From: Adlercreutzia sp. ZJ304
GTDB taxonomy: Bacteria > Actinomycetota > Coriobacteriia > Coriobacteriales > Eggerthellaceae
Direction of reading: 5' to 3'
Length of the DNA: 64,000 nucleotides
Assembly (NCBI RefSeq): GCF_011039075.1
Contig: NZ_JAAKEG010000006.1
Span: forward strand, 112,110 to 176,109
The first letter of the stretch is position 1; every line of letters starts with the position of its first letter. Positions 42,101 to 49,901 of the stretch are shown piece by piece. Both the position numbers and the translations under genes were made by a program. The notes under the pieces are model-generated. The model was given only the letters and a program-made list of their open reading frames with translations, made no database searches and had not been told where the DNA came from.

Positions 42101-45100
42101 CTTCATCGTGGTCTTACCGCCAGCTTGAGTAATGTTTCCCGGATAAACAGAGCCCGCGCCTTGCACTTCTACTTCTATCGAATATTCATCGCGCTGAACC
42201 TCAGCCGCGTTTTTCTCAAACTCAGCATTTATTCCCACGGTGCTGCCGCCAACATTTGAGGCGCTGCTAATTTTTAACGTGTAGGTGCCATTGCCGTTGT
42301 TCACAAGCTGAACACCACTGGCACCAGAAGCATTCAGCGACACATCTTTAATATGGTATTCCGCCGTAGGCTTCACAGTAAATGTGTATTCATTTATCTT
42401 GCCAGCTTCGCTTGGCACAACTGCCTCGTACACGGAAGGCTCAATAGTGCCACCGTATCCTGCGCTTGCTTCTATGCGCACGCGCGCATCTGTTGACGGC
42501 GGCTGCTCTTCATCGCCAAGCGCAGGCGTGCCACCCGGTTCTGTTTTGTCCACTTCGGCAAACGTGGCAACCAGCTTGGCAATGCTTGCGCCACTGTACC
42601 CTTGCGCCGCAACAAATTCCTCTATGGAAGCCACATCAAGCGTCCAGTCGTTTGTTTTCGCAGCATTGGCTAAATCGGCTCCGCCAAGCGTTTTTATTTC
42701 GCCATTTTCTAGACGCATGTCAACCGTAACGCTGGTCAGGTCTACCACTTTCGCACTTGCGCTAGCTGCATTCGCAATGAATGTGAAGGCTGTATTCTTG
42801 CCTTCAACCAGCTCCACCGCACCAGCGGGCGAAACGCGCCCCGGTCCCTTCGCTTCCACAAGCACAAGCGAGGTATCTGTCACAACGTTTTCGTATTCCA
42901 CCACAACAGAGTGGTCCGCCGACACATTGAACAGCTCAAGTGTGCTGCCGCTTACATCAGCCACAACCGGTTTTCCGTCTAGCCGCACATCTTTAATGCG
43001 CCAGCCAGCGTCGGGAATAAACGTAACGCTAATGTTTGCGCCATCGTTAACATCGGTTGCGCCCAAAGGCGAAACAGTACCGCCACAGCTGCCCACCACA
43101 CTGGTCTCTATGCTGTGCACACGCGGCACAGGTTTGCCCGCCTCGGGTGCAAATTCCACCCGCAAGTCGGTATCTTTCACAACATTTTCAAGCGTGTATT
43201 CGCTAACGCCAGCAGCCACTTGCACGCCGTCAACATAAACTGCGCGCACAACGTAGCCTGCCTTATTCACAAAACTGAATGTTTGCGACGCGCCCGCCGC
43301 CACATCTACGCCATCTTGCCCTTCGCACATGCCGGGAGAAATGTATCCCGCACCAGACGGTCCACTTACGCTGGTAGATACATGCCAAGTTTTGTCGTTT
43401 ATGCTTTGCGCCGTAAATGTGGCTATAACATTTATGCGCCCCGTGTTGTCCGCGCTATCGGTCTTAGCGAAACGAGTTATCAAATCGCTAGGCAGCGCAT
43501 AGGTAAATGTGTCGCCCGCATCATTTGCGGTTATGCGGCTATCGGTCGGGCTTATTTCGGCTTCGTATTTATCGCTTTCAAATTCACCCGTAACCTTCAG
43601 CGCCGCAAAACTGTAGCCTTCTTGCGCCTTTATGCTAAACGACAGGCTTGCGTCAGCTAAAACATTTTGCAGCCCCGCGGGCGATATGGTGCCACCAGTA
43701 AGTGCAGCAGATGTAACCGCCACCACTTTCTTGTTGATCGGTGCTACCTCGCCCGGGTTTAGCTTAGCGAATTTCACCAGTACAAGCGTGTTTTCATCGA
43801 CCGTAATAGACAGCGTACCGGCGCTGGCAAGGCTAGTTACCACACGCGAGGTGCCCTCTATGGGCGCGCCGTCTGCATCTAAATCTTGCAGCGTTACGCA
43901 ATCTATTCTGCTATCTTTATCGGGAATAATAGAGATGCTTTGCTTTTCTCCCGCACTTGTCCAAGTGGTTCCCGAAGGCGTAGTAGTACCCGTACCCGTG
44001 CCAGACGCATCAGTACGCACCACCAACATGCGCTGCGTATAGTCAGGGTCTTCAGATTCTAACTTCTTGAATTCGGCATACACCTTATATTGCGCCGTGC
44101 CGCTAGACGCAGCCTGCGGAATAAACGAAAGCGTGTTGCCAACAACATAGGGCACGTCAATTCCTGCCGCATCCTTGTACGTGGCATTTGTTACATCTAC
44201 CATCTTGCCGCCACCAACCGACAGCCAAATGCAACTTAGTTCATACCCCGTTTCTGGAATTAGCGTGAACGACTGCGCCACGCCACAATTAACGCCCGCG
44301 TAAACCCATTCGCCCGCATCGTTTTGCACACCCGCCGGATCAATAGTGCAGCCCGCATTCGCCGCTAGCACAATGTCGGCTTTCGCGGGCTCGGGCGCTA
44401 CATCGCCGCCACTTCCCGCTTCTGTAAAGTAAACATCTATTGCGAAGGTTGTGCCCTTATAAGTGTTTGCATCAAACACCCAGCTCCACTTATCCGTTAA
44501 ATCGGCAAATGCAACCGTTGCCGTTTCGCCTTCATTCGACGAAATTTCTATACGGTCTACGTGAGTGTCTTTGTATTCGTCGCCTTCAAGACGGCTAAAA
44601 TTCAGCGTTAGCTTGCCGCTTTCCGCATCTAGCGTGTGCTTGCCCTGCGGCGCAACATTGCCACCGTGCCCAGCCACGTCAACCGTTTTCAAAGTTGCCG
44701 GAATGTCAGGGTCGGCTTCGGGGAAAAGCATCGGACACACCGAAACATTGCCCACAGCCTTAAAGCTAAGCGTATATGTGCCGCTTGAATTTTTCGCCAG
44801 CGTGTAGCCATCTTTGCCGCCAGCTGCCATCAGCTCATCTGTTGTATAAGTGTTCTCGCCTACAACAATTTTCCCAAGCGTATAGTTCTTGGCTGGCGTT
44901 ATGTATATCTCTACGTCTTCACCAGCATTTACGCTATAGGGCGATGTGCCCTCCATATTGGTTTCTATGGTGGCTCCAGCCACACTTGCAGGCACGCTTA
45001 TCTGCACTTTGTCGCCCACGAAGCGCACAACAACATTATGATTTGCCCGCACATTTGTAATTGTAAGCGTGTATTTTTGCATGCCCTCCGCGGCGCTAAC

Positions 45101-47182
45101 CGCCACGCCGTCAAGCTCTAAACTGCCAATTGTGTACCCCTCATCGGCATTCACGCTAACATGTTGGAAATCGCCCGCAACCACCGTAGCGCTGTAATTT
45201 GTTATGGGGTGCTGCCCGCTTTCGTCAACACTTACGCCAAAATTTCCGCTGCCTTCAGCTATTTCACCGGTAACGGTATACGTTACATGCGCAGGCGGAA
45301 TGCCGGGCGCAAACACCACCTCTATGCTGGTGTTATCGTGCATGGTACTTAAAGTATACGTGCTGCCAGTAACAGCAACTTCTACTCCATTAACTTTCAG
45401 GCTTTTTAGGCACGAGCCCTCGCCCGGAAAGAGATTCAAATACACCGGCGAGCCCGCCTGCACCATGTTAAAAGTCTTGGAACCGCTGAATTTTGTGGTG
45501 TCGCTGTTGGTGGGCACTTTGTCCGCGCCCAGCACAACTGTGTCTACCGACACTTCGCCCGACGCGCCTGTCTCAGACGTGCTGCTAACATCCAACTTCC
45601 AGTAGGCGTGAGACTCAGCTTCAGATTCGGTGTATTCGGTGAATGTGATGCTTATCGTTACATTCGTTGCTGCCGCCGTGTCGCTTAGCGTAATGAAATT
45701 TGCACCTAGAGTGTATTGGTCGGCATTAAGCCCCGAAACTACCACATCGCTTGCGTTTGCCAGATAGAAATTTTCGCTCGGGCTGAAATAAAACGTTGGG
45801 GTTGCGCCGCGCGCAAATTCCTTCGCGTGCGCCTCGTCTATGGTGCCACCCGTAGCGCTGGTGGTTACTTGGAATTTTTGCGTGCTTTTATAAGTAATGG
45901 CGAAAGCGCCCGGAGCCGCACCCAAGTTTTTCACGGAGAAAGTGACGTGCGCAGGGGTGCTTGTGCCCGTGCCCGTGCCCGCACCCGAGCCAGCACCCGC
46001 GCCCGCGCCCGAGCCTTCGCCACCTTCGCCCGCACTTTCCGCCGGCTTAAACGTAAGTTTATCTGTGCTGTCAGCCGCATTCGCGTATTCATTGCTGCTG
46101 CCCACGCGTTTGTACTCTACGCGCTTCACCTGCCCGTCCACCAACGCAAGCACACTAATTGTGCCATCTGCCTTGTCCGCCAAATCGGCACTTACAGGAA
46201 GCGTTACCGTATCAACCTGCTTGTACAGTTCGTTTACGTTGAAAAGCGTGCCATTCGTTACGTCTAGCTGGTAAGCCGTATCTATGGCATTTGCGCCCGC
46301 TTCGCTTTGCAGTGTGGTAAATGCCGGACTAGCTGCACCAGATGCAGCTGCCGCCTTAATATTTGTAGCCTCAAGTGTCGCGTGACCGTAGAAAGCACCT
46401 GTCATGTAAAGGTTATCGGGGTTCGCCTCGTCGGCATTAATGCGATCTTTCAGGAAGTCGTCTGGCACTATCCAGAAATTAACAACGCATTCGGGCGCCT
46501 CTGCAGCGCCTGTTGTAACTATCTTGAAATCGTAAGAGCCGTAGAAATAACTTGCGTTTTCGTTGCTTATTGATTCTTCGGCGAATTCTTCCAGCGCGTC
46601 TTTTAACACAATGGTAACTACGGGCGCGTTGCCGCCATCTTCCACCACTCCGCCCGTAAGCTGCTTCGTAGTGCCACTAGATTGAAGCGTGCCGTCGCTC
46701 TTGAAAGCCGTGCGCGTAACTTCCAGCGAATATTCGTAGCCCAGCGCGCCGCCGTCAAGCTTTTTCGGAGCGCCCTTTTCGTATTCCACAACCAAATTGC
46801 CCGACGCTTTTTCGGGATCAGCCACATCATCTATGGTTGCATTTTGCTGCGGACCCGTCCAGCGCGTCCAGTTGAATTCCGAAAGCGTGCGCACAGAAAC
46901 AGACGTGGAAGCGCCTTCGGTAGTAGCCTGCGCTGCTTCTCCTGTGTGTTCAGTGGCGTATTCATCTGCCGCCTCTTGCACGCCTTCATGTTCGATGCGC
47001 TCGGTGTTTTCCTGCGTGCGCGTGTAATCTGCGCCCGCAGCTGCACCCGCAGTCGCAGTCGCGCCGGGTGTGGATGCCCCGCCCGCACCGGCGCCCGCAG
47101 CCAAAGCCGCCGCCGGAGTAAGCGACGTAACCATGCAGCACGCCACCACTATTGCCAGAATTTTCTTTGCGATGCTTTCCAT
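39179..47182 (-). CDS. Giant sortase-anchored repeat surface protein (2667 aa)
   Basis: Signal peptide (KKILAIVVACCMVTSLTPAAALAAG), an Ala/Gly-rich start, then an N-terminal region of about 350 residues, a Gly-rich linker (GEGGEGSGAGAGAGSG near 395), and about twenty 80-100-residue repeats of the Flg_new_2/InlB B-like kind. Each repeat reads roughly G-x-V-x-P-x-G, a V-x-x-G turn, a strand F-x-x-x-P-x-x-G-Y and a final V-x-x-D-G. A second Ser/Gly linker (SSSGGSSSGDGGSGG) precedes the last repeat. The end is a wall-sorting signal: LAKTGD (variant of LPxTG), a hydrophobic span and RKNRRVHARKPRD. It should project far from the cell as an adhesin or matrix protein. First part of a one-strand surface locus, starting 28 bases after the 271-aa membrane protein gene ends; a good terminator follows. 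Confidence 0.92.
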   Translation of the reverse strand: MESIAKKILAIVVACCMVTSLTPAAALAAGAGAGGASTPGATATAGAAAGADYTRTQENTERIEHEGVQEAADEYATEHTGEAAQATTEGASTSVSVRTLSEFNWTRWTGPQQNATIDDVADPEKASGNLVVEYEKGAPKKLDGGALGYEYSLEVTRTAFKSDGTLQSSGTTKQLTGGVVEDGGNAPVVTIVLKDALEEFAEESISNENASYFYGSYDFKIVTTGAAEAPECVVNFWIVPDDFLKDRINADEANPDNLYMTGAFYGHATLEATNIKAAAASGAASPAFTTLQSEAGANAIDTAYQLDVTNGTLFNVNELYKQVDTVTLPVSADLADKADGTISVLALVDGQVKRVEYKRVGSSNEYANAADSTDKLTFKPAESAGEGGEGSGAGAGAGSGAGTGTGTSTPAHVTFSVKNLGAAPGAFAITYKSTQKFQVTTSATGGTIDEAHAKEFARGATPTFYFSPSENFYLANASDVVVSGLNADQYTLGANFITLSDTAAATNVTISITFTEYTESEAESHAYWKLDVSSTSETGASGEVSVDTVVLGADKVPTNSDTTKFSGSKTFNMVQAGSPVYLNLFPGEGSCLKSLKVNGVEVAVTGSTYTLSTMHDNTSIEVVFAPGIPPAHVTYTVTGEIAEGSGNFGVSVDESGQHPITNYSATVVAGDFQHVSVNADEGYTIGSLELDGVAVSAAEGMQKYTLTITNVRANHNVVVRFVGDKVQISVPASVAGATIETNMEGTSPYSVNAGEDVEIYITPAKNYTLGKIVVGENTYTTDELMAAGGKDGYTLAKNSSGTYTLSFKAVGNVSVCPMLFPEADPDIPATLKTVDVAGHGGNVAPQGKHTLDAESGKLTLNFSRLEGDEYKDTHVDRIEISSNEGETATVAFADLTDKWSWVFDANTYKGTTFAIDVYFTEAGSGGDVAPEPAKADIVLAANAGCTIDPAGVQNDAGEWVYAGVNCGVAQSFTLIPETGYELSCIWLSVGGGKMVDVTNATYKDAAGIDVPYVVGNTLSFIPQAASSGTAQYKVYAEFKKLESEDPDYTQRMLVVRTDASGTGTGTTTPSGTTWTSAGEKQSISIIPDKDSRIDCVTLQDLDADGAPIEGTSRVVTSLASAGTLSITVDENTLVLVKFAKLNPGEVAPINKKVVAVTSAALTGGTISPAGLQNVLADASLSFSIKAQEGYSFAALKVTGEFESDKYEAEISPTDSRITANDAGDTFTYALPSDLITRFAKTDSADNTGRINVIATFTAQSINDKTWHVSTSVSGPSGAGYISPGMCEGQDGVDVAAGASQTFSFVNKAGYVVRAVYVDGVQVAAGVSEYTLENVVKDTDLRVEFAPEAGKPVPRVHSIETSVVGSCGGTVSPLGATDVNDGANISVTFIPDAGWRIKDVRLDGKPVVADVSGSTLELFNVSADHSVVVEYENVVTDTSLVLVEAKGPGRVSPAGAVELVEGKNTAFTFIANAASASAKVVDLTSVTVDMRLENGEIKTLGGADLANAAKTNDWTLDVASIEEFVAAQGYSGASIAKLVATFAEVDKTEPGGTPALGDEEQPPSTDARVRIEASAGYGGTIEPSVYEAVVPSEAGKINEYTFTVKPTAEYHIKDVSLNASGASGVQLVNNGNGTYTLKISSASNVGGSTVGINAEFEKNAAEVQRDEYSIEVEVQGAGSVYPGNITQAGGKTTMKVPAGGAQAFSFFPESGCATYIKVGQASIFDASDHSDLRQVAGSYSLSNISCDMRVLVVFNSASGSEAEQLPEYEKFTVKAQAVGGGTITPAGDTLVNAGANLVFTAKANAGHKLSYLAIDGTVDSDGNVLAGEYVSAADVARGQYTFANIQADHSVVAVFVSDTQAVENFTAYDLTLGGSGKGYASPSGVVFVKSGAAQSAEVLPNHGFAVKQAYFIDEAGSRVGSTYAPEAGESGVRVPLAYRGSGTYRLVAEFEAALLPNTGLDNAEINEDVSYIVNAGVEGSGGAVSPAGTNVVRAHAAQTFTLIPDEGYKVDGAYVLMKNGTKNPIAVDGNSFTLREVSSNMDVFAVFKPVGAGETVPSYTNHAVSVSANGPGNVYPAGCVQVANGKPFTFTLQPDNGALLKRLVVHAAGEQTDVTSGVVGLSYTVPAVSQDLRFVAEFANTDGSSYFEPDADVNVDVRIQDSSAGSANFCRVSPTYASLPKGSSKKFYIMPNDGYEVVSANVSSAGKTTPLPIMDIGGTGLEGARDAAQPYKYVLVNDIREDTVLNVVIKKSADSCIYDKDSISKVEVESSGGASVKPSGSDAYVAPGDTINMTATPATGEDITKIQIGDNVFVVPEIPSGTSSEDADKIIQGAVDSFNGAHPDANLEYNPADDSFTWNVVAGADGSVPQVSVNATDKNSPADVFYFDNLANVRTQTDSGYLVVTRVVDGKIYRHVMRHGENIPVSIGQEISIEAVADAGYKVKSVELDGFEVIDPGVIDEGCFKQKAYAAESETAAVTRLRTTKANPTISYSFMRDESSSSGGSSSGDGGSGGSGGNVGKDQKYQITASSTGHGTVSPSGTMAYDLTADAEYNFMPDTGYTVSSISVDGISQFYSSTKYVYKAKDEKAGNTHTLEVTFTPIVSSGSGNKFVRVPSTLGGALSQLAKTGDMNAALMCALLAVACGATAVLVLTNSRKNRRVHARKPRD

Positions 47183-47210
47183 GATGTTCCCTTATCCCAA
47201 ATCCCTTTAC

Positions 47211-48026
47211 TTACCCAAGCACTTTCACTACTACCTTGGCTGCCGCCTGCCCAACTTCGTCTTCCGTCTCCATGTCGTAAGCGAAGAAATTGGCTGTGCA
47301 ATCGTAGGTGCCTGCCGGCAGCGCAACATCTAAGGTGTCGGTTTGAATGTGGTGGTTCGGTTCAACGTAATCGGTCGTGTATATAACTTCGCCCGTGTCG
47401 TCGCGAACGACCTCTACCCGCATCAGGTAACGGTTGTTCGGGACGTTCTCTATGCGCACCTCGCCGGGTGCGGTGCCGTTTTCGAACTCAATCACGGACG
47501 CGATGGAAATGTTGAACATGCCTTCTTCTACCACGCGGTCTAGCTCGGCTTGAATTTCGGCATCGGTCTTGCCAGCAAGCTGACCTTGGTCGCCCTGACG
47601 CGCACCACGCCCGCCGCCGCTGCACATGTTGAATGCCAGAAGCGCCGCAAGAATTAGCGCGACTATGGCAACTATTATGCCTATCCAAAACCCTGCACCA
47701 TGCTTGCGTTTCCTGCTTTCCTGCGCAGGTTGCAGCGGCTGTTGTGCGTGCGGTGCGCGCTGCGCGTGCGGTGCGGAAGCCGCCGCCGTTGCCGTTGCCG
47801 CCGGTCGCGCTTGTTGCTGTGCCGCGTTTGCGCCCGACTGCTGATGTGCCGCATTTGCGCCCGACTGGGGAGCCGCCTTGCGGTTGGCTCCCCATGCTAT
47901 TCCGTATTCATATGCGCGTGAATTTGTGGCGCTTTTGGCGCTTTCACCTAAGGGCGCATCCGAAAATGCGTCCTGCGTATTCTGGGAATTTGCGCGCTTT
48001 GCGCCCTGTGTATCGTCATATGTCAT
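47211..48026 (-). CDS. Type II membrane protein with conserved external beta domain (intact copy)
   Basis: 271 aa. Residues 1-108 are a hydrophilic cytoplasmic part, Ala/Gln-rich with a short repeat (QSGANAAHQQSGANAAQQQ); one membrane span follows (FWIGIIVAIVALILAALLAF); then an acidic helix (AEIQAELDRVVEEGMFNISI) and a beta domain of about 95 residues (FENGTAPGEVRIENVPNNRY, VIYTTDYVEPNHHIQ, LPAGTYDCTANFF). The same helix and domain occur in the 209-aa protein at 49183-49812. The domain is common in Firmicutes and Coriobacteriia surface loci but unnamed to my knowledge. It spans the left edge of the 8320-bp duplication, so this copy is whole while the copy at 55579-56346 has lost its end. Confidence 0.85.
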   Translation of the reverse strand: MTYDDTQGAKRANSQNTQDAFSDAPLGESAKSATNSRAYEYGIAWGANRKAAPQSGANAAHQQSGANAAQQQARPAATATAAASAPHAQRAPHAQQPLQPAQESRKRKHGAGFWIGIIVAIVALILAALLAFNMCSGGGRGARQGDQGQLAGKTDAEIQAELDRVVEEGMFNISIASVIEFENGTAPGEVRIENVPNNRYLMRVEVVRDDTGEVIYTTDYVEPNHHIQTDTLDVALPAGTYDCTANFFAYDMETEDEVGQAAAKVVVKVLG

Positions 48027-48068
48027 TAGATAGCCTTGTTCATTCAGTCGGACTTTTTGGTTTTAGGA

Positions 48069-48863
48069 TTAAGCACCCGCAGGAGTAGTAGGAACAGGAT
48101 GAGGACTGTCAACAACACCTTCAACAGCATCTACACTAGGAGCAAAGGTGTATTTAATCTTAAATACTTCCATGTGCATGCCATCTTTTACCTGATTGAG
48201 AAGCTGAGAGTTAGAACCTTTCATAGTGATACTATAAGGATTATCTGTAATCGTTCCTGCATTATCAACAGACTGTTTAGGGAGTACCCAATTAAGAGTT
48301 TCACCAACATTAACTGCTTCAGCCTTTTTATTTTCTTTTAGTTGCATCTTTGTTCCGCTATTACCTTCAAGAGTTATATACAAATTACCAAAATTATCTC
48401 CAGACTCATTAGGGAGCTTCGAATCAGGTGTGCCAGCCTTTGCCAAACTTGAATCGTTAACAATCTTCCAACCAGTAATATATGTATCACTAGCGTTTTT
48501 ACAAAAATCCCAATCAATCTTTGAAACTTTCAGATCGAGACTCGTTGATTTATTAGTCAGCTTATAAACATCAGAGCTTGGGCACTTTAGACCTTCTCCA
48601 GCTGTGGTCGAACCTACAACATCAGCATATACAATAGCCTCAAGCGGAACTTGTACAGAGATGTTAGAGATATAGCTTTTTACGCCAACAGTTGTGCCGT
48701 CTGTGCCTGTGCCACTTGGTAAAGATGTATTACTGTACGTATTGCCGTTTATTTCCGAAAGCGAACCTGCAGGCTCACCTTCTGCAAATGCTGGCAGCGC
48801 GCAACCGATAGCAAGCGCGGCGCTAAGCCCTATAGCACCCAATACCTTACTAGTCTTCTTCAT
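48069..48863 (-). CDS. Secreted protein with putative pilin-like beta domain (copy 1)
   Basis: 264 aa. Very strong ribosome site (AAAGGAGG, seven bases) fixes ATG 48863; the frame extends upstream through the parS site but that is not real. Signal peptide MKKTSKVLGAIGLSAALAIG ends PAFAEG. The mature part has one domain: ISVQVPLEAIVYAD, then LTNKSTSLDLKVSKIDWDF, LYITLEG, a central loop, and at the end VFKIKYTFAPSVD. The same order (V-x-V-P start, an N-S-x V-x-V-S-x-I strand and a K-Y-T-x terminal strand) is seen in the 544-aa and 798-aa neighbours. No sorting signal, so it is either released or bound to other subunits. Lower-GC than its neighbours. Confidence 0.8.
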   Translation of the reverse strand: MKKTSKVLGAIGLSAALAIGCALPAFAEGEPAGSLSEINGNTYSNTSLPSGTGTDGTTVGVKSYISNISVQVPLEAIVYADVVGSTTAGEGLKCPSSDVYKLTNKSTSLDLKVSKIDWDFCKNASDTYITGWKIVNDSSLAKAGTPDSKLPNESGDNFGNLYITLEGNSGTKMQLKENKKAEAVNVGETLNWVLPKQSVDNAGTITDNPYSITMKGSNSQLLNQVKDGMHMEVFKIKYTFAPSVDAVEGVVDSPHPVPTTPAGA

Positions 48864-49182
48864 GGCTAATCCTCCTTTAGTTTTAAGCCATTTCCTACTT
48901 GCGTTTATGTTCAAGCTGGTTTCCCTACCAGCTAGATACCGTTTTGTTTCAAAATGTTTCACGTGAAACATTTTTGGGCGAACCCCAAGAGGTTGGAGAG
49001 CGAAGACGTGCTCACAAAGCGAGTTCCGCAGCGAACAGAAATGTTCTGTGAACATTTCTGCAGAGCGAGGACTGTAGAGCGACTGAGCATATCCCCGCTC
49101 TCGCCCCAGCATGCATCCCCCGCTCTTTCCGCAGCCTGCTCGCCCCAGCATGCGTCCTCCGCTTCTCCATCGCACCCTGCCC
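48864..49182. other. Gap with parS, a dyad and short repeats (copy 1)
   Basis: Holds the parS site at 48955-48970, a perfect dyad CAGAAATGTTC-TGT-GAACATTTCTG at 49036-49060, and CTCGCCCCAGCATGC twice (49100 and 49139). No gene is seen. All of it is repeated at 57184-57502. Confidence 0.7.
48955..48970. promoter_or_regulatory. parS chromosome-partition site (copy 1)
   Basis: TGTTTCACGTGAAACA, identical to the canonical 16-bp ParB/Spo0J binding palindrome. Such sites usually cluster in the origin-proximal part of the chromosome, suggesting this window is not far from oriC. It is in intergenic DNA. Confidence 0.9.
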
Positions 49183-49812
49183 TTACCCTTCTACATTCAG
49201 AGTTATCTTTGCGGCAGCCTGCCCCACTTCCTCGTATGTGTTTTCATCAAGCGCTGTAAACGTGGCAGTTGCCGGATACGAACCCGGCTCTAAATCGCGG
49301 GTAAGCGTGATTTTTTCAATAAACTGATTCGGCTCAAGCACGCCGCTTTCGTAAAGCACGCTGCCGTCTGAATCATCCGTAATAGTTACCTGCATGTTGT
49401 AGCGATTACCCGGCACATTCTCGATGTACGCCGTGCCATCGCTTGTCCCATTCGCAAACGGAATAACGCTGGCAATAGAAATGTTGAACATGCCTTCCTC
49501 AACCACGCGGTCAAGCTCAGCCTGCATTTCTTCTTCGCTCTTGTACGGCGCTTGACCGGTCTGCGCGTTAGGGTCAATCAGGCTGCTGCCGTTGCATGCG
49601 AACAGCCACACAAGCACCCATATTGCAATTGCCACCACAACAACGCCCAGCACCAAAATTATTGTGCGCTTGGCATTTTTGCTTGGCTGCGTCGGCGCGG
49701 CAGCAGGCTTCGCAGAAGTTGTGCGCTGTACGCCGTCGCCCGCCTGAGTACCTTTTGCGCCATAGTTCACACTTGGACGCTTGCCGTTCTGTTTGTTCAA
49801 ATCGTTTGCCAT
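49183..49812 (-). CDS. Type II membrane protein, paralogue of the 271-aa protein (copy 1)
   Basis: 209 aa. Short cytoplasmic part of 47 residues, one span (RTIILVLGVVVVAIAIWVLV), then the same helix (MQAELDRVVEEGMFNISIAS) and beta domain (FANGTSDGTAYIENVPGNRY, VLEPNQFIEKITLTRDLEPG) as in the 271-aa protein. Ends on VGQAAAKITLNVEG. The pairing of two paralogues in one locus suggests they form a hetero-oligomer or serve different secreted partners. Ribosome site is weak (CGGATAA). Confidence 0.85.
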   Translation of the reverse strand: MANDLNKQNGKRPSVNYGAKGTQAGDGVQRTTSAKPAAAPTQPSKNAKRTIILVLGVVVVAIAIWVLVWLFACNGSSLIDPNAQTGQAPYKSEEEMQAELDRVVEEGMFNISIASVIPFANGTSDGTAYIENVPGNRYNMQVTITDDSDGSVLYESGVLEPNQFIEKITLTRDLEPGSYPATATFTALDENTYEEVGQAAAKITLNVEG

Positions 49813-49901
49813 GTTTATCCGTTTCGTCTATCGCCTATATTTGTAAGACCACAACCACGTGTGGCGTGCGCCGGCACACTCTGCATGCGCCGGCGTATTA
49901 C

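Noticed and set aside
42384..43238. 284-codon plus-strand frame inside the giant adhesin
   Set aside because: Antisense to well-formed repeat domains; composition is that of a shadow frame.
48864..49175. N-terminal extension of the 264-aa protein starting upstream of parS
   Set aside because: The extension encodes the parS palindrome and GC-rich repeats; the signal peptide and AAAGGAGG site fix the start at 48863.
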